Source: Mycobacterium paraense
GTDB taxonomy: Bacteria; Actinomycetota; Actinomycetes; Mycobacteriales; Mycobacteriaceae
Assembly: GCF_002101815.1 (NCBI RefSeq)
Contig: NZ_LQPM01000034.1
Coordinates: forward strand, 46,066 to 110,065
Reading direction: 5' to 3'
DNA: 64,000 bases
The stretch's first letter is position 1; every line of letters begins with the position of its first letter. Under the pieces are notes generated by a model. That model was not told the DNA's origin, ran no database searches, and saw only the letters and a list, made by a program, of their open reading frames with translations. Positions 11,031 to 19,559 of the stretch are shown piece after piece. A program made the translations under genes and the position numbers.

Positions 11031-11216
11031 TCAGCCCTTCTCCGCCGACTCCAGCGCCGCCAGCAGCACGTCGTGCGCCTCCGAGAGGCGGCGGGCTATC
11101 TCTTCGAGCTCGGTGAGAGACGGCTGGCGCTCGGGGTTTTCCGGATCCCCGACCTCGGACAGCTGGGCAACCAGGGCGTCGATTTCAGCGCGGAGCTGAT
11201 CGGGATCGATAGTCAT
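11031..11216 (-). CDS. Small conserved mycobacterial protein (Rv1693-like)
   Basis: A 61-aa acidic, helix-forming protein (MTIDPDQLRAEIDALVAQL...SEAHDVLLAALESAEKG). It has no signal peptide, membrane segment or catalytic motif. The heptad-like spacing of Leu and Ala suggests a short coiled coil. Size and position between the HAD phosphatase and tlyA match Rv1693 of M. tuberculosis, so it is probably a real gene within the operon. Its function is unknown. Confidence 0.75.
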   Translation of the reverse strand: MTIDPDQLRAEIDALVAQLSEVGDPENPERQPSLTELEEIARRLSEAHDVLLAALESAEKG

Positions 11217-11228
11217 CGCGTACCTACG

Positions 11229-12236
11229 TTAGTCGCCGTCGACCAAAGACCAGCGCTGCAGCGCATCGCGGGCCCGGTCGCCGTCGGCCTCGATCCGCAA
11301 AGACGCCGGGTCCTCGGCGCCCCACACCGCGCTGGCCACCGCGCGCACGACCGAGAGCCCGTCCCCCTCGTCGGCGCCGTTGGCGCTGACCGTCACCGCC
11401 GTGTCGACCACGTCGACGTGCCAGCCCGGCTGGGGCCGCACCGCGAGGAGGTCGCCGTCGGAGTGCAGCGAACGCAGGTCGTGGCCGATGTAGGTGGGCC
11501 GGCGGGCGGGGTCGGCGTAGACGGCGTCGCGCGCGGTGTTGACGCCGGTGAGCACCATCAGGCTGGGCAGCCGCGCGGCGTTGGCGCCCTCGATGTCGGT
11601 GTCCAGCCGGTCGCCGATGACCAGCGGCGCGCGAAACTCGCCGCGGGCCACCGCGTCCTGCAGCAGCCGCGGCGCCGGCTTGCCCGCGACCCGCGGTTCG
11701 GCGCCGGTGGCCGCCCGCAGCGCGGCCACGAACGACCCGTTGCCCGGCAGCAGGCCGCGCTCGGTGGGCAGCGTGGGGTCGACGTTGGCCGCGACCCATA
11801 GCGCGCCCGCGCGGATGGCCAGGGCGGCCTCGGCGAGGTCCGGCCAGCCGATGGTCGTGGACAGGCCCTGCACGACGGCGACGGGCTCGTCGTCGTAGCG
11901 CCGCACCGGGCGCAGCCCCACGGCGGCGATCTCGTTGGCCAGCGCGTCGGTGCCCACGATCAGCACGCGGGAGTCCGCCGGCAGCTGATCGGCGAGCAGC
12001 TTGGCCGCGCTTTGTGCGCTGGTGACGACGTCCGAGCCGGCGGCGGTGAAGCCGAGCTCGCGCAGGTGCAGCGCCACCTCGTCGGCGCTGCGGGACGCGT
12101 TGTTGGTCACGTAGAGCTTGCGGCCGCCCACCTCGTCCAGCGACTGCACCGCGCCCTGGGTCGGCTGAGCGCCGCGGAAGACGGTCCCATCGAGGTCGAC
12201 TAGCAGGCAATCGTATTGTTGGGCAAGGCTTTTCAT
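11229..12236 (-). CDS. HAD-family phosphatase (glycerol-3-phosphate phosphatase type)
   Basis: A 335-aa HAD superfamily class IIA (NagD-like) phosphatase, orthologous by position to Rv1692, which was characterised as a glycerol-3-phosphate phosphatase in polar-lipid recycling. Motif I is DCLLVDLDGTVFRG with the nucleophilic and acid Asp residues. Motif II is YVTNNASRS, and the IIA cap is followed by motif III Lys (AGKPAP) and motif IV GDRLDTDIEGAN. The ATG at 12236 sits one base after the stop of the upstream TPR gene (TGAGATG), so it is translationally coupled. Starting further upstream would add proline-rich sequence that belongs to the TPR frame. Confidence 0.9.
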   Translation of the reverse strand: MKSLAQQYDCLLVDLDGTVFRGAQPTQGAVQSLDEVGGRKLYVTNNASRSADEVALHLRELGFTAAGSDVVTSAQSAAKLLADQLPADSRVLIVGTDALANEIAAVGLRPVRRYDDEPVAVVQGLSTTIGWPDLAEAALAIRAGALWVAANVDPTLPTERGLLPGNGSFVAALRAATGAEPRVAGKPAPRLLQDAVARGEFRAPLVIGDRLDTDIEGANAARLPSLMVLTGVNTARDAVYADPARRPTYIGHDLRSLHSDGDLLAVRPQPGWHVDVVDTAVTVSANGADEGDGLSVVRAVASAVWGAEDPASLRIEADGDRARDALQRWSLVDGD

Positions 12237-12237
12237 C

Positions 12238-13029
12238 TCAGGCCAGCTCGCCGACCCGCTCTTCGGCGTCGGTGACGCCTTCGACATCGGCGGCGGCCGA
12301 GCGCAAAAACCATTGCAGCGCTTCGTCATTGCGGCCGAGCGCCAGCAGCGTGTCGGCGTAGGCGTAGAACAACCGCGCCGCCGTCGAACCGGTGCGGTTC
12401 GGGTCCAGCTGGGGCGTGGACAACAGGGTCAGGGCCTGTTCCAGCTGCCCGAGGTCGGCGCGGGCGCCGGCGGCGACGATGCGCAACTCGTCGGCGTCGT
12501 CGCCGGACAGCTGGGCCGCCTCCTCGCCGCGCGCCAGTTCGATCGCCCGCTCCGGACGGCCGAGCCCGCGTTCGCAATCGGCGATGAGCGCGAGCAGCGG
12601 CGACTTGCTGCCCATCCTGCGGGCGGCGCGCAGCTCGGCCAGCGCCTGGGCCCAGTCGCCGCAGTGGTAGGCGGCGATCCCGACGGCCTCACGGACCGCG
12701 GCGATCCTGCTGGAGCGGGCCCGCGCCGCGCGCGCGTGGCTCAGCGCGGCCTCGGGGTCCTCGTCGATCAGCTCGCCGGCCGCGACCAGGTGGCGCGCCA
12801 CCGCGTCGGCCGTGGCGCGGTCCAGGGTGCTCAGTTCGCGCCGGATCTCGGGCGCGAGCTGGCGGGCCTCCACGCCGGGCGGGATCGGGGGCGCGCCGGG
12901 CCGGTCGCCGTTGCCGTCCTGCTCGGCGCTGCGGGGCTGCACCGGGCGCGCGCGGCCCGGGCCCGACCACGACCCGGATGCCGGGCGGGGCCGCCGCCTG
13001 CTGTCGCGCCCCTGCCTGTCGTCAACCAC
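12238..13029 (-). CDS. Tetratricopeptide-like repeat protein (Rv1691-like)
   Basis: A 263-aa protein. An Arg/Pro/Gly-rich disordered N-terminus (residues 1-55) is followed by helical repeats resembling TPRs, such as ELIDEDPEAALSHARAARARS, YHCGDWAQALAELRAARRMG, GLGRPERAIELARGEEAAQ and ADLGQLEQALTLL. TPR proteins scaffold protein-protein contacts, and no enzyme motif is seen. It is the first gene of the run leading into the HAD phosphatase, Rv1693-like gene, tlyA, nadK and recN, all close or overlapping. Function unknown. Confidence 0.82.
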   Translation of the reverse strand: MVDDRQGRDSRRRPRPASGSWSGPGRARPVQPRSAEQDGNGDRPGAPPIPPGVEARQLAPEIRRELSTLDRATADAVARHLVAAGELIDEDPEAALSHARAARARSSRIAAVREAVGIAAYHCGDWAQALAELRAARRMGSKSPLLALIADCERGLGRPERAIELARGEEAAQLSGDDADELRIVAAGARADLGQLEQALTLLSTPQLDPNRTGSTAARLFYAYADTLLALGRNDEALQWFLRSAAADVEGVTDAEERVGELA

Positions 13030-13068
13030 CCTGCAAAGGATACGGACGCCCCGCGGCGAGGCCGTTGG

Positions 13069-13158
13069 GTGTGCGGTGACGGCTTCGAGTGCGCGTCCAG
13101 GGCGGCAAAACCGGCCAAATCCCGCCCTGAGTGCACACCGAAAGCCGTCAGCTCACAC
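13069..13158. repeat. 90-bp imperfect inverted repeat
   Basis: A long imperfect palindrome between the stop of the DUF732 gene (13178) and the start of the TPR gene (13029). Left arm 13069-13104 pairs with right arm 13124-13158. Paired blocks include GTGTG/CACAC, TGACGGCTT/AAGCCGTCA and CAGGGCGG/CCGCCCTG, with a loop centred on AAAACCGGCC. It may terminate the upstream transcript, or be a member of a dispersed mycobacterial intergenic repeat family. Confidence 0.6.
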
Positions 13159-13177
13159 TCGTCGGAGCCGAGGACGG

Positions 13178-13537
13178 CTAGGCCGGGCCCCGGTCGGTCA
13201 GCAGCGGCGCCAGCACCGCGGGGCAATAGGTCGCGATCGCGACGACGGTGAACACGCCCGCCGCGTCGCGGGGCATGCCGTAGCCGTCGGCCACCGCGGT
13301 GATCACCGAGTCGAACGACCCGCCGGGCTGCAGGAGCATCGGGCAGACCGACTGGCCCAGCGCCATCGCCGAGTCGGGCTGCGACACCGGGACGCCGGCG
13401 TTGGTGAGGGCCCGCAGGAACGCGTTGCCCCGCAGGTCGGCGTGGACGGGTGCCGCCAGCACCGCGGTCAAACCGGCCACGCCCGCACCCACCCCGACGA
13501 CCCGCAGCACCCGCCTCGCGCTAGTCACCGTGACCAC
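13178..13537 (-). CDS. Secreted DUF732-family protein (LprJ-like, no lipobox)
   Basis: A 119-aa exported protein. Residues 1-33 form a typical Sec signal peptide (basic start, hydrophobic VVGVGAGVAGLTAVLAA, AXA-type site APVHA-D). The mature part has the DUF732 pattern with two Cys residues (QSVCPML and IATYCPA) likely to form a disulfide, and a G-x-P-rich core. Position matches lprJ (Rv1690), annotated as a lipoprotein in M. tuberculosis. Here no Cys follows the signal peptide, so lipidation is not supported. It follows tyrS in the same direction (55 nt). Function unknown. Confidence 0.75.
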   Translation of the reverse strand: MVTVTSARRVLRVVGVGAGVAGLTAVLAAPVHADLRGNAFLRALTNAGVPVSQPDSAMALGQSVCPMLLQPGGSFDSVITAVADGYGMPRDAAGVFTVVAIATYCPAVLAPLLTDRGPA

Positions 13538-13592
13538 AGTGGTCGCCGGCGGTCACGTCGGGGGCACGGCGCGATAAAGGTTTGGGCCGGTT

Positions 13593-14873
13593 CTAGACCT
13601 TCTCGATGCCGGCGATGTTGCGTTTGCCGCGCCGCAGCACCAGCCACCGGCCGTGCAAAAAGTCCGAGGGCTGCGGCTTCCAGTCCTCGCTGTCGATGCG
13701 CACGTTGTTGACCGAGACGCCGCCCTCGCCGATGGTGCGCCGTGCGGCCCCCTTGCTGGCCGACAGGCCGCTGGCCACCAGGAGGTCGACGATCCCGTCG
13801 GCACTGCCCGGCTTGAGCTCGGCGACCGACGCCTCGCGCAGCGCGGCGGCCAGCGTCGCCTCGTCCAGCCGGTCGAGTTCGCCCTGCCCGAACAGCGCCC
13901 GGCTGGCGTGCTCGACCGCCTCGGTCGCCGCCTCGCCGTGCACCAGCGCGGTCAGCTCGCGGGCCAGCCGGCGTTGGGCGGCGCGCTGCTGCGGGCGCTC
14001 CGCGGTGGCCCGCTCCAGTTCGGCCAGCTCGTCGGCCGACAGGAAGGTGAACCACCGCAGGTACCGGATCACGTCGGCGTCGGCGGTGTTGACGAAGTAC
14101 TGGTACCAGGCGTACGGGCTGGTCATCTGGGGGTCCAGCCACAGGCTGCCGCCGCCGGTGGACTTGCCGAACTTGGTGCCGTCGGCGGCCGTCACCAGCG
14201 GGACCGTCAGCGCGTGCACCGCCGCGCCGAGCTTCTGGCGCACCAGCCGCACCCCGGCGATGATGTTGCCCCACTGGTCGGAGCCGCCGATCTGCAGGAC
14301 GCAGCCGTAGCGCCGGTGCAATTCGACGTAGTCGTTGGCCTGCAGCAGCATGTAGCTGAACTCCGTGTAGGAGATCCCCTCGCCCTCCAGGCGCCTCCGC
14401 ACGGTGTCGCGGTCCAGCATCACGTTGACCGAGAAGTGCTTGCCGATGTCGCGCAGGAACTCGACGGCCGACAGCGGCGCGGTCCAGTCCAGGTTGTTGA
14501 CGACGACGGCAGCCGTCGGGGACTCGCCAAAATCCGAGAAGTCGACGAAGCGCTCCAGCTGGCCGCGGATCCGTTCGGTCCAGGCGGCGACGGTGTCGGC
14601 CTCGTTGAGGGTGCGCTCGCCGACGTCGCGGGGGTCGCCGATCATGCCGGTGGCGCCGCCGGCCAGCACGATCGGGCGATGCCCGGCGCGCTGGAACCGA
14701 CGCAGCGCCAGCAGCGGGACCAGGTGGCCGGCGTGCAGGCTGGGCGCGGTGGGGTCGAAGCCGGCATAGACGGTCATCGGCCCACGCTGCGCTTCGGCGG
14801 CCAGCGCATCGAGGTCGGTGGACTGGGCGATGAGCCCGCGCCAGCCCAGCTCGTCGAGGATCCCGGAAGACAT
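13593..14873 (-). CDS. tyrS: Tyrosyl-tRNA synthetase
   Basis: A 426-aa class I aminoacyl-tRNA synthetase charging tRNA-Tyr. The HIGH-like motif is HAGH (about residues 47-50, in SLHAGHLVPLL). The tyrosine-binding region reads YMLLQANDYVEL, QIGGSDQWGNI is conserved, and the KMSKS-equivalent is KFGKST. The C-terminal S4 RNA-binding domain covers about residues 355-426 (SKGAARRTIGEGGVSVNNVRI). Length is normal. It is divergent from the BASS transporter; the 128-bp gap at 14874-15001 carries both promoters. Confidence 0.96.
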   Translation of the reverse strand: MSSGILDELGWRGLIAQSTDLDALAAEAQRGPMTVYAGFDPTAPSLHAGHLVPLLALRRFQRAGHRPIVLAGGATGMIGDPRDVGERTLNEADTVAAWTERIRGQLERFVDFSDFGESPTAAVVVNNLDWTAPLSAVEFLRDIGKHFSVNVMLDRDTVRRRLEGEGISYTEFSYMLLQANDYVELHRRYGCVLQIGGSDQWGNIIAGVRLVRQKLGAAVHALTVPLVTAADGTKFGKSTGGGSLWLDPQMTSPYAWYQYFVNTADADVIRYLRWFTFLSADELAELERATAERPQQRAAQRRLARELTALVHGEAATEAVEHASRALFGQGELDRLDEATLAAALREASVAELKPGSADGIVDLLVASGLSASKGAARRTIGEGGVSVNNVRIDSEDWKPQPSDFLHGRWLVLRRGKRNIAGIEKV

Positions 14874-15001
14874 CGCGCACGACTTTAGTCGTTCCCGGCG
14901 CCACGATTCGCCCGCGCGCCGCTCTCTAAGGCAAGCTAACTACGTGGCGCATCGTCGCGCTATCGCCTTCCCCCGTCAGCGCACCAACAACGCGGAGCGT
15001 C

Positions 15002-15880
15002 ATGGACAACCGATACTGGCCGCTGGTCGTCGCGATCATCATGCTCGCCCTCGGGCTGACGCTCACGGTCGACGACTTCAAGCGGGCCGCCACGCTGCGC
15101 AAACCACTCGTGGTCGCGCTCGCCTGCCAGTCGCTGCTGCTACCGGGCCTGTGCCTGCTGATCGCCGAGGCCTTTCACCTCGAACCGCACCTGGCGGTCG
15201 GGCTGATGCTGATGGCGGCGACCCCGGGCGGGACCATGTCGAACCTGCTCAGCCATCTGTTCAACGGCGACCTGGCGCTTAACCTCACCCTGACCGCAAT
15301 CAACGCCGTGCTGTCGGTCGTCGCCCTGCCCGCGATCCTGGCGGTGGCGATGACGTGGTTCCTGGGCGAGGGGCGGTTCCTCCCGCTGCAGCTGGACAAG
15401 TTCCTCGCGGTGATCGGCCTGGTGCTCGTCCCGATCGCGATCGGGGTGGCCATCCGCCACCGCTTCCCCGAGCTGGCGCGGCGATTGCAGAAGCCGGTCC
15501 GCATCGCCGCGATCACGCTGCTGGTGCTCGCCATCGTCGCGGCCATCGCGGGGGGACGAACGACGCTGTGGCACAACATCGGCCTGCTGAGCGGGGCCGT
15601 CGTGGCCTTCTGCGCGGTGAGCCTGAGCGTCGGCTACCTGGCGCCCCGCCTGATGCGGCTGGCCCCGCGGCAGGCCGTCGCGGTCAGCCTGGAGGTCGGC
15701 ATGCACAACGCCGTCGTGGCGATGGGCATCGCCTTGAGCCCCCAGCTGCTGAACAGCGCCGTCATGGCCACGCCGGCCGCGGTATACAGCGCCGTCGCGC
15801 CGCTGCTGGCCGTGACGTTCATCCTCGTCGCCCGCCGGGTCGACCCGGCGTTTCGCACCAGCGCCCCCGTCGCCGTCTAG
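15002..15880 (+). CDS. Bile acid:sodium symporter (BASS) family transporter
   Basis: A 292-aa integral membrane protein with about nine hydrophobic helices, starting WPLVVAIIMLALGLTL. It has the BASS/SBF features: the G-L-x-L-x-x-x-D-F-K block near the first loop, the conserved TPGGTMSNLLSHL segment (about residues 74-86) and EVGMHNAVVAMGIAL (about 225-239), which line the substrate and sodium sites in the family. Bacterial members import organic acids such as pantoate or keto acids; the substrate here is not predictable. The gene is an insertion relative to the M. tuberculosis tyrS-mpg order. A 47-bp dispersed repeat begins 8 nt after its stop. Confidence 0.88.
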   Translation: MDNRYWPLVVAIIMLALGLTLTVDDFKRAATLRKPLVVALACQSLLLPGLCLLIAEAFHLEPHLAVGLMLMAATPGGTMSNLLSHLFNGDLALNLTLTAINAVLSVVALPAILAVAMTWFLGEGRFLPLQLDKFLAVIGLVLVPIAIGVAIRHRFPELARRLQKPVRIAAITLLVLAIVAAIAGGRTTLWHNIGLLSGAVVAFCAVSLSVGYLAPRLMRLAPRQAVAVSLEVGMHNAVVAMGIALSPQLLNSAVMATPAAVYSAVAPLLAVTFILVARRVDPAFRTSAPVAV

Positions 15881-15887
15881 CCCGATG

Positions 15888-15934
15888 GTGGCGACCCGCA
15901 GCGCCCGGCTACGCCGCGCTTGCGATCGCCACTA
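15888..15934 (-). repeat. 47-bp dispersed repeat, copy A
   Basis: Read on the minus strand, this 47-nt unit matches 19502-19548 at 43 of 47 positions by eye. The ends are short inverted repeats (GTGGCGA and TCGCCAC), so each copy can fold. Its minus-strand first bases TAG are the stop codon of mpg. Both copies begin with the TAG stop of a neighbouring gene, pointing to a small mobile or transcription-terminating element. Confidence 0.75.
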
Positions 15935-16543
15935 GTCACTCGTCCCGGGGGCGGGCGCGCGCGGGCTTCTCCGGTATGCCGAGACCTCCGGGCGGCCCCC
16001 GAGCCACAGCCGCCACGGCCGGTCGGCGGCCTGGCTGACCCCGACGCGGGGGCCGGACACGGCGGTCAGCGGGTCGTGCAGTTCCAGGGTCACCGGGCTC
16101 GCCGGGTCGAACAGGTCGATTCCGTTGTCGTCCATGGTGATCCCCAGGGCCGAGCACAGGTTGCCGGGCCCGCGGGCCAGCGCCGCGGTGCGGACCAGCT
16201 CGCCGCGGCGGGCCCGCGCGACGTCGGTGCCATCCTCGATGGCCGCGGCGCGCAGCAGCACCGCGGCGGCGATGCCGTCGGGCCCGCAGGAGACGTTGGC
16301 GCACACGTGGATCCCGTGGCTGCGGTAGGTGTAGAGCCGCCCGGGCGGCCCGAACATCACGGCGTTGCGCCCGGAGCGGCCGCGGTAGGAGTGGGCCGCG
16401 GCGTCCGGCCAGGGACCGTCGGGCACTCCGCCGTAGGCCTCGACCTCGACCACGACCGCGCGCACCCCCCGTCCGGTCAGCGTGGCGCCGAGCAGCCGAT
16501 GGGCGGCGGCGACGGGGTCCACCACCAGCCGGTCCGCAACCAC
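15932..16543 (-). CDS. mpg: 3-methyladenine DNA glycosylase (AAG/MPG family)
   Basis: A 203-aa monofunctional glycosylase that removes alkylated purines from DNA, the same length as Rv1688. Family motifs are present: a VVEVEAYGG strand with the catalytic Glu (about residues 36-44), DPAAHSYRG-like AAAHSYRGRSGRNAVMFGPPGRLYTYRSHGIHVC, and the C-terminal GPRVGVSQAADRPWRLWL. The stop lies in the 47-bp repeat copy A. It is divergent from amt (69 bp between starts). Confidence 0.94.
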   Translation of the reverse strand: MVADRLVVDPVAAAHRLLGATLTGRGVRAVVVEVEAYGGVPDGPWPDAAAHSYRGRSGRNAVMFGPPGRLYTYRSHGIHVCANVSCGPDGIAAAVLLRAAAIEDGTDVARARRGELVRTAALARGPGNLCSALGITMDDNGIDLFDPASPVTLELHDPLTAVSGPRVGVSQAADRPWRLWLGGRPEVSAYRRSPRAPAPGTSD

Positions 16544-16612
16544 CCAACGAACCTACCGACACCGCCGACATGGCAATATCTCCGGTTGCCGCGTGGCGAA
16601 GGAGCCCAAAAC

Positions 16613-17884
<1,272 letters not shown>

Positions 17885-17886
17885 CC

Positions 17887-17903
17887 GCCAGAGTGCGTCT
17901 GGC
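17887..17903 (+). terminator. Hairpin downstream of amt
   Basis: A 6-bp perfect stem (GCCAGA/TCTGGC) with a 5-nt loop starts 3 nt after the amt stop codon. There is no U-tract, which is usual for mycobacterial candidate terminators. It separates amt from the ABC exporter promoter. Confidence 0.45.
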
Positions 17904-17951
17904 GACGCATTTCGCGAGTGCGCCCGTCGCTAGTGGCACTTTCGGCACCCC

Positions 17952-17980
17952 TTGACAAGCCCTCGCCCGAGGACGATTAT
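17952..17980 (+). promoter_or_regulatory. Consensus SigA-type promoter of the ABC exporter operon
   Basis: A perfect -35 hexamer TTGACA (17952-17957), a 17-bp spacer and a -10 hexamer GATTAT (17975-17980). The expected transcription start, about 7 nt after the -10 box, falls at or next to the ATG at 17988, so the message would be leaderless, a common arrangement in mycobacteria. It also argues against using the in-frame TTG at 17952 as a start codon. Confidence 0.7.
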
Positions 17981-17987
17981 TCACCGT

Positions 17988-18752
17988 ATGATGAGTTCAT
18001 CGAGTGATGAATTATTGGCACGAGGCCACGCCGCCGCGGTCAGCATCGAGCATCTGCGCGTCGTGCGCGGCAAACGCCCTGCCCTGCACGACTTTTCGGT
18101 GCAGATCGCCCAGGGCACCATCACCGGCCTGCTCGGCCCGTCCGGCTGCGGCAAGACCACGCTGATGCGCAGCATCGTGGGCACCCAGATCCTGAAGTCG
18201 GGCACCGTCACGGTGTTGGGAAAGCCCGCCGGCAGCCCGGCCCTGCGCCGCCGCGTCGGATACATGCCGCAGGACCCGACGATCTACAACGACCTGCGCA
18301 TCGTCGATAACGTGCGCTATTTCGCCGCGCTCTACGGCTTCGACCACCGCGCCGCCGACGCCGCCATCGACCGGGTCGGCCTCACCGATCACCGAACCGC
18401 CTTCTGCGGCAACCTTTCCGGCGGCCAGCGCACGCGGGCGTCGCTGGCCTGCGCGCTGGTCTGCCAGCCGGAGCTGCTGGTGCTCGACGAGCCCACCGTG
18501 GGCCTCGACCCGGTGCTGCGGGTCGATTTGTGGGAGCAGTTCACCGAGCTCGCCCGCGGCGGCGCCACGCTGCTGGTGTCCAGCCACGTGATGGACGAGG
18601 CCGACCACTGCGACGACCTGTTGTTGATGCGCGAGGGCCACCTGGTGGCCCACACCACCCCGTCCCGACTACGAGAGGACACCGGATGCACGTCACTGGA
18701 GGACGCGTTTCTGTCCATCATCAGGCGCAGCACGAAGCAAAAGGCGGGTTAG
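17988..18752 (+). CDS. ABC exporter ATP-binding protein (Rv1687c-like)
   Basis: A 254-aa ABC-2-type ATPase of the DrrA/CcmA group. Walker A is GPSGCGKTT (about residues 47-55). The Q-loop is YMPQDPT, the signature LSGGQRTRASLA (about 145), Walker B LLVLDEPTVGLDP and the H-loop SSHVMDEADH. The C-terminus is short. The ATG at 17988 (an ATGATG pair) fits the leaderless promoter and the 255-aa class length. The permease gene overlaps its 3' end by 67 nt. Together with the permease it would export a lipid or drug; the substrate is unknown. Confidence 0.9.
   Translation: MMSSSSDELLARGHAAAVSIEHLRVVRGKRPALHDFSVQIAQGTITGLLGPSGCGKTTLMRSIVGTQILKSGTVTVLGKPAGSPALRRRVGYMPQDPTIYNDLRIVDNVRYFAALYGFDHRAADAAIDRVGLTDHRTAFCGNLSGGQRTRASLACALVCQPELLVLDEPTVGLDPVLRVDLWEQFTELARGGATLLVSSHVMDEADHCDDLLLMREGHLVAHTTPSRLREDTGCTSLEDAFLSIIRRSTKQKAG
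17990..18011. promoter_or_regulatory. Overlapping dyads at the start of the ABC exporter gene (candidate operator)
   Basis: Three alternating half-sites form two overlapping palindromes. GATGA-GT-TCATC spans 17990-18001, and TTCATC-GAGT-GATGAA spans 17996-18011 with perfect 6-bp arms. They lie at the predicted transcription start. The TetR-family regulator encoded at the end of the same cluster is the obvious candidate ligand; this is inference. Confidence 0.5.
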
Positions 18753-19504
18753 GGCTCCAGGCGTACGCGGCGACGACGACGCGGATCCTGCGTCAGCTGG
18801 CCGCCGATCATCGCAGCGTCGCGCTGATCCTGTTCGTGCCGATCCTGGTCATCACGCTGATGTACTTCATGTTCGAAAATGCCCCGCACCGCCCGGGCGC
18901 GCCGACGCCGTTCAACAACGCCTGCCTGATCCTGCTCGGCCTGTTCCCGCTCTTCGTGATGTTCATCATCACGTCGATCACCATGCAGCGCGAACGCGCC
19001 TCCGGGACTTTGGAGCGAATCCTGACCACTCCCCTGCGCCGGCTCGACATGCTGATCGCCTACGGCACCGCCTTCTCGATCGCCGCTGCGGTGCAAGCGA
19101 TTCTGGCGTGCATCGTGTCGTTCTGGTTCCTCGGCTTCGACACCGCGGGTAGCCCCGTGTGGGTGTTCGTGATCGCGATCGTCAACGCCGTGCTGGGGGT
19201 GGGCCTCGGCCTGCTCTGTAGCGCGTTCGCGCGCACCGAGTTTCAGGCCGTGCAGTTCATCCCGCTGGTGATGGTGCCCCAGTTCCTGCTGGCCGGCATC
19301 ATCGTGCCCCGGGCGCTGATGGCCCACTGGCTGCAATGGATCAGCAACGTGCTCCCGGCCAGCTACGCGCTGGAGGCCCTACAGCAGGTGGGCACGCACC
19401 CCGAGCTGACCTCTATCGCGGTGCGCGACATCATCGTGGTGCTCGGTTTCGCCATCGCCGCGCTGTGCCTGGCCGCGGCGACGCTGCGGCGGCGGACCCC
19501 GTAG
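18686..19504 (+). CDS. ABC-2-type exporter permease (Rv1686c-like)
   Basis: A 272-aa membrane protein with six helices: LILFVPILVITLMYFMF, ACLILLGLFPLFVMFIITSI, AFSIAAAVQAILACIVSFWFLGF, VFVIAIVNAVLGVGLGLLCSAFA, FIPLVMVPQFLLAGIIVP and IIVVLGFAIAALCLA. The cytoplasmic loop RERASGTLERILTTPLRRLDML is the coupling segment typical of ABC-2 permeases. I take the ATG at 18686, preceded by AGAGGA, so the N-terminus overlaps the ATPase gene; the first ~20 residues are otherwise unremarkable and a later start is possible. Its stop TAG is also the first triplet of 47-bp repeat copy B. Confidence 0.85.
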   Translation: MHVTGGRVSVHHQAQHEAKGGLGLQAYAATTTRILRQLAADHRSVALILFVPILVITLMYFMFENAPHRPGAPTPFNNACLILLGLFPLFVMFIITSITMQRERASGTLERILTTPLRRLDMLIAYGTAFSIAAAVQAILACIVSFWFLGFDTAGSPVWVFVIAIVNAVLGVGLGLLCSAFARTEFQAVQFIPLVMVPQFLLAGIIVPRALMAHWLQWISNVLPASYALEALQQVGTHPELTSIAVRDIIVVLGFAIAALCLAAATLRRRTP

Positions 19505-19548
19505 TGGCGATCGTAAGCGCGGCGCTGCCGGGCGCGGCGGGTCGCCAC
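19502..19548 (+). repeat. 47-bp dispersed repeat, copy B
   Basis: This unit is the counterpart of 15888-15934 in inverted orientation, with four differences by eye. It starts with the TAG stop of the ABC permease and ends immediately before the GGAGGG ribosome-binding site of the TetR gene. It therefore fills the whole intergenic space. Confidence 0.75.
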
Positions 19549-19559
19549 GGAGGGCCCTA

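Noticed and set aside
11229..12329. Longer start for the HAD phosphatase (at 12329)
   Set aside because: The extra 31 residues overlap the TPR gene frame and look non-coding. The ATG at 12236 sits directly after the upstream stop and gives the family's normal N-terminus.
14925..14945. IdeR iron-box-like sequence upstream of the BASS gene
   Set aside because: Only the GCTAAC half resembles the 19-bp consensus; about half of the other arm mismatches.
17952..17987. TTG at 17952 as start of the ABC ATPase gene
   Set aside because: The TTG is the first triplet of a consensus TTGACA -35 box, and the ATG pair at 17988 fits both the promoter and the family length.
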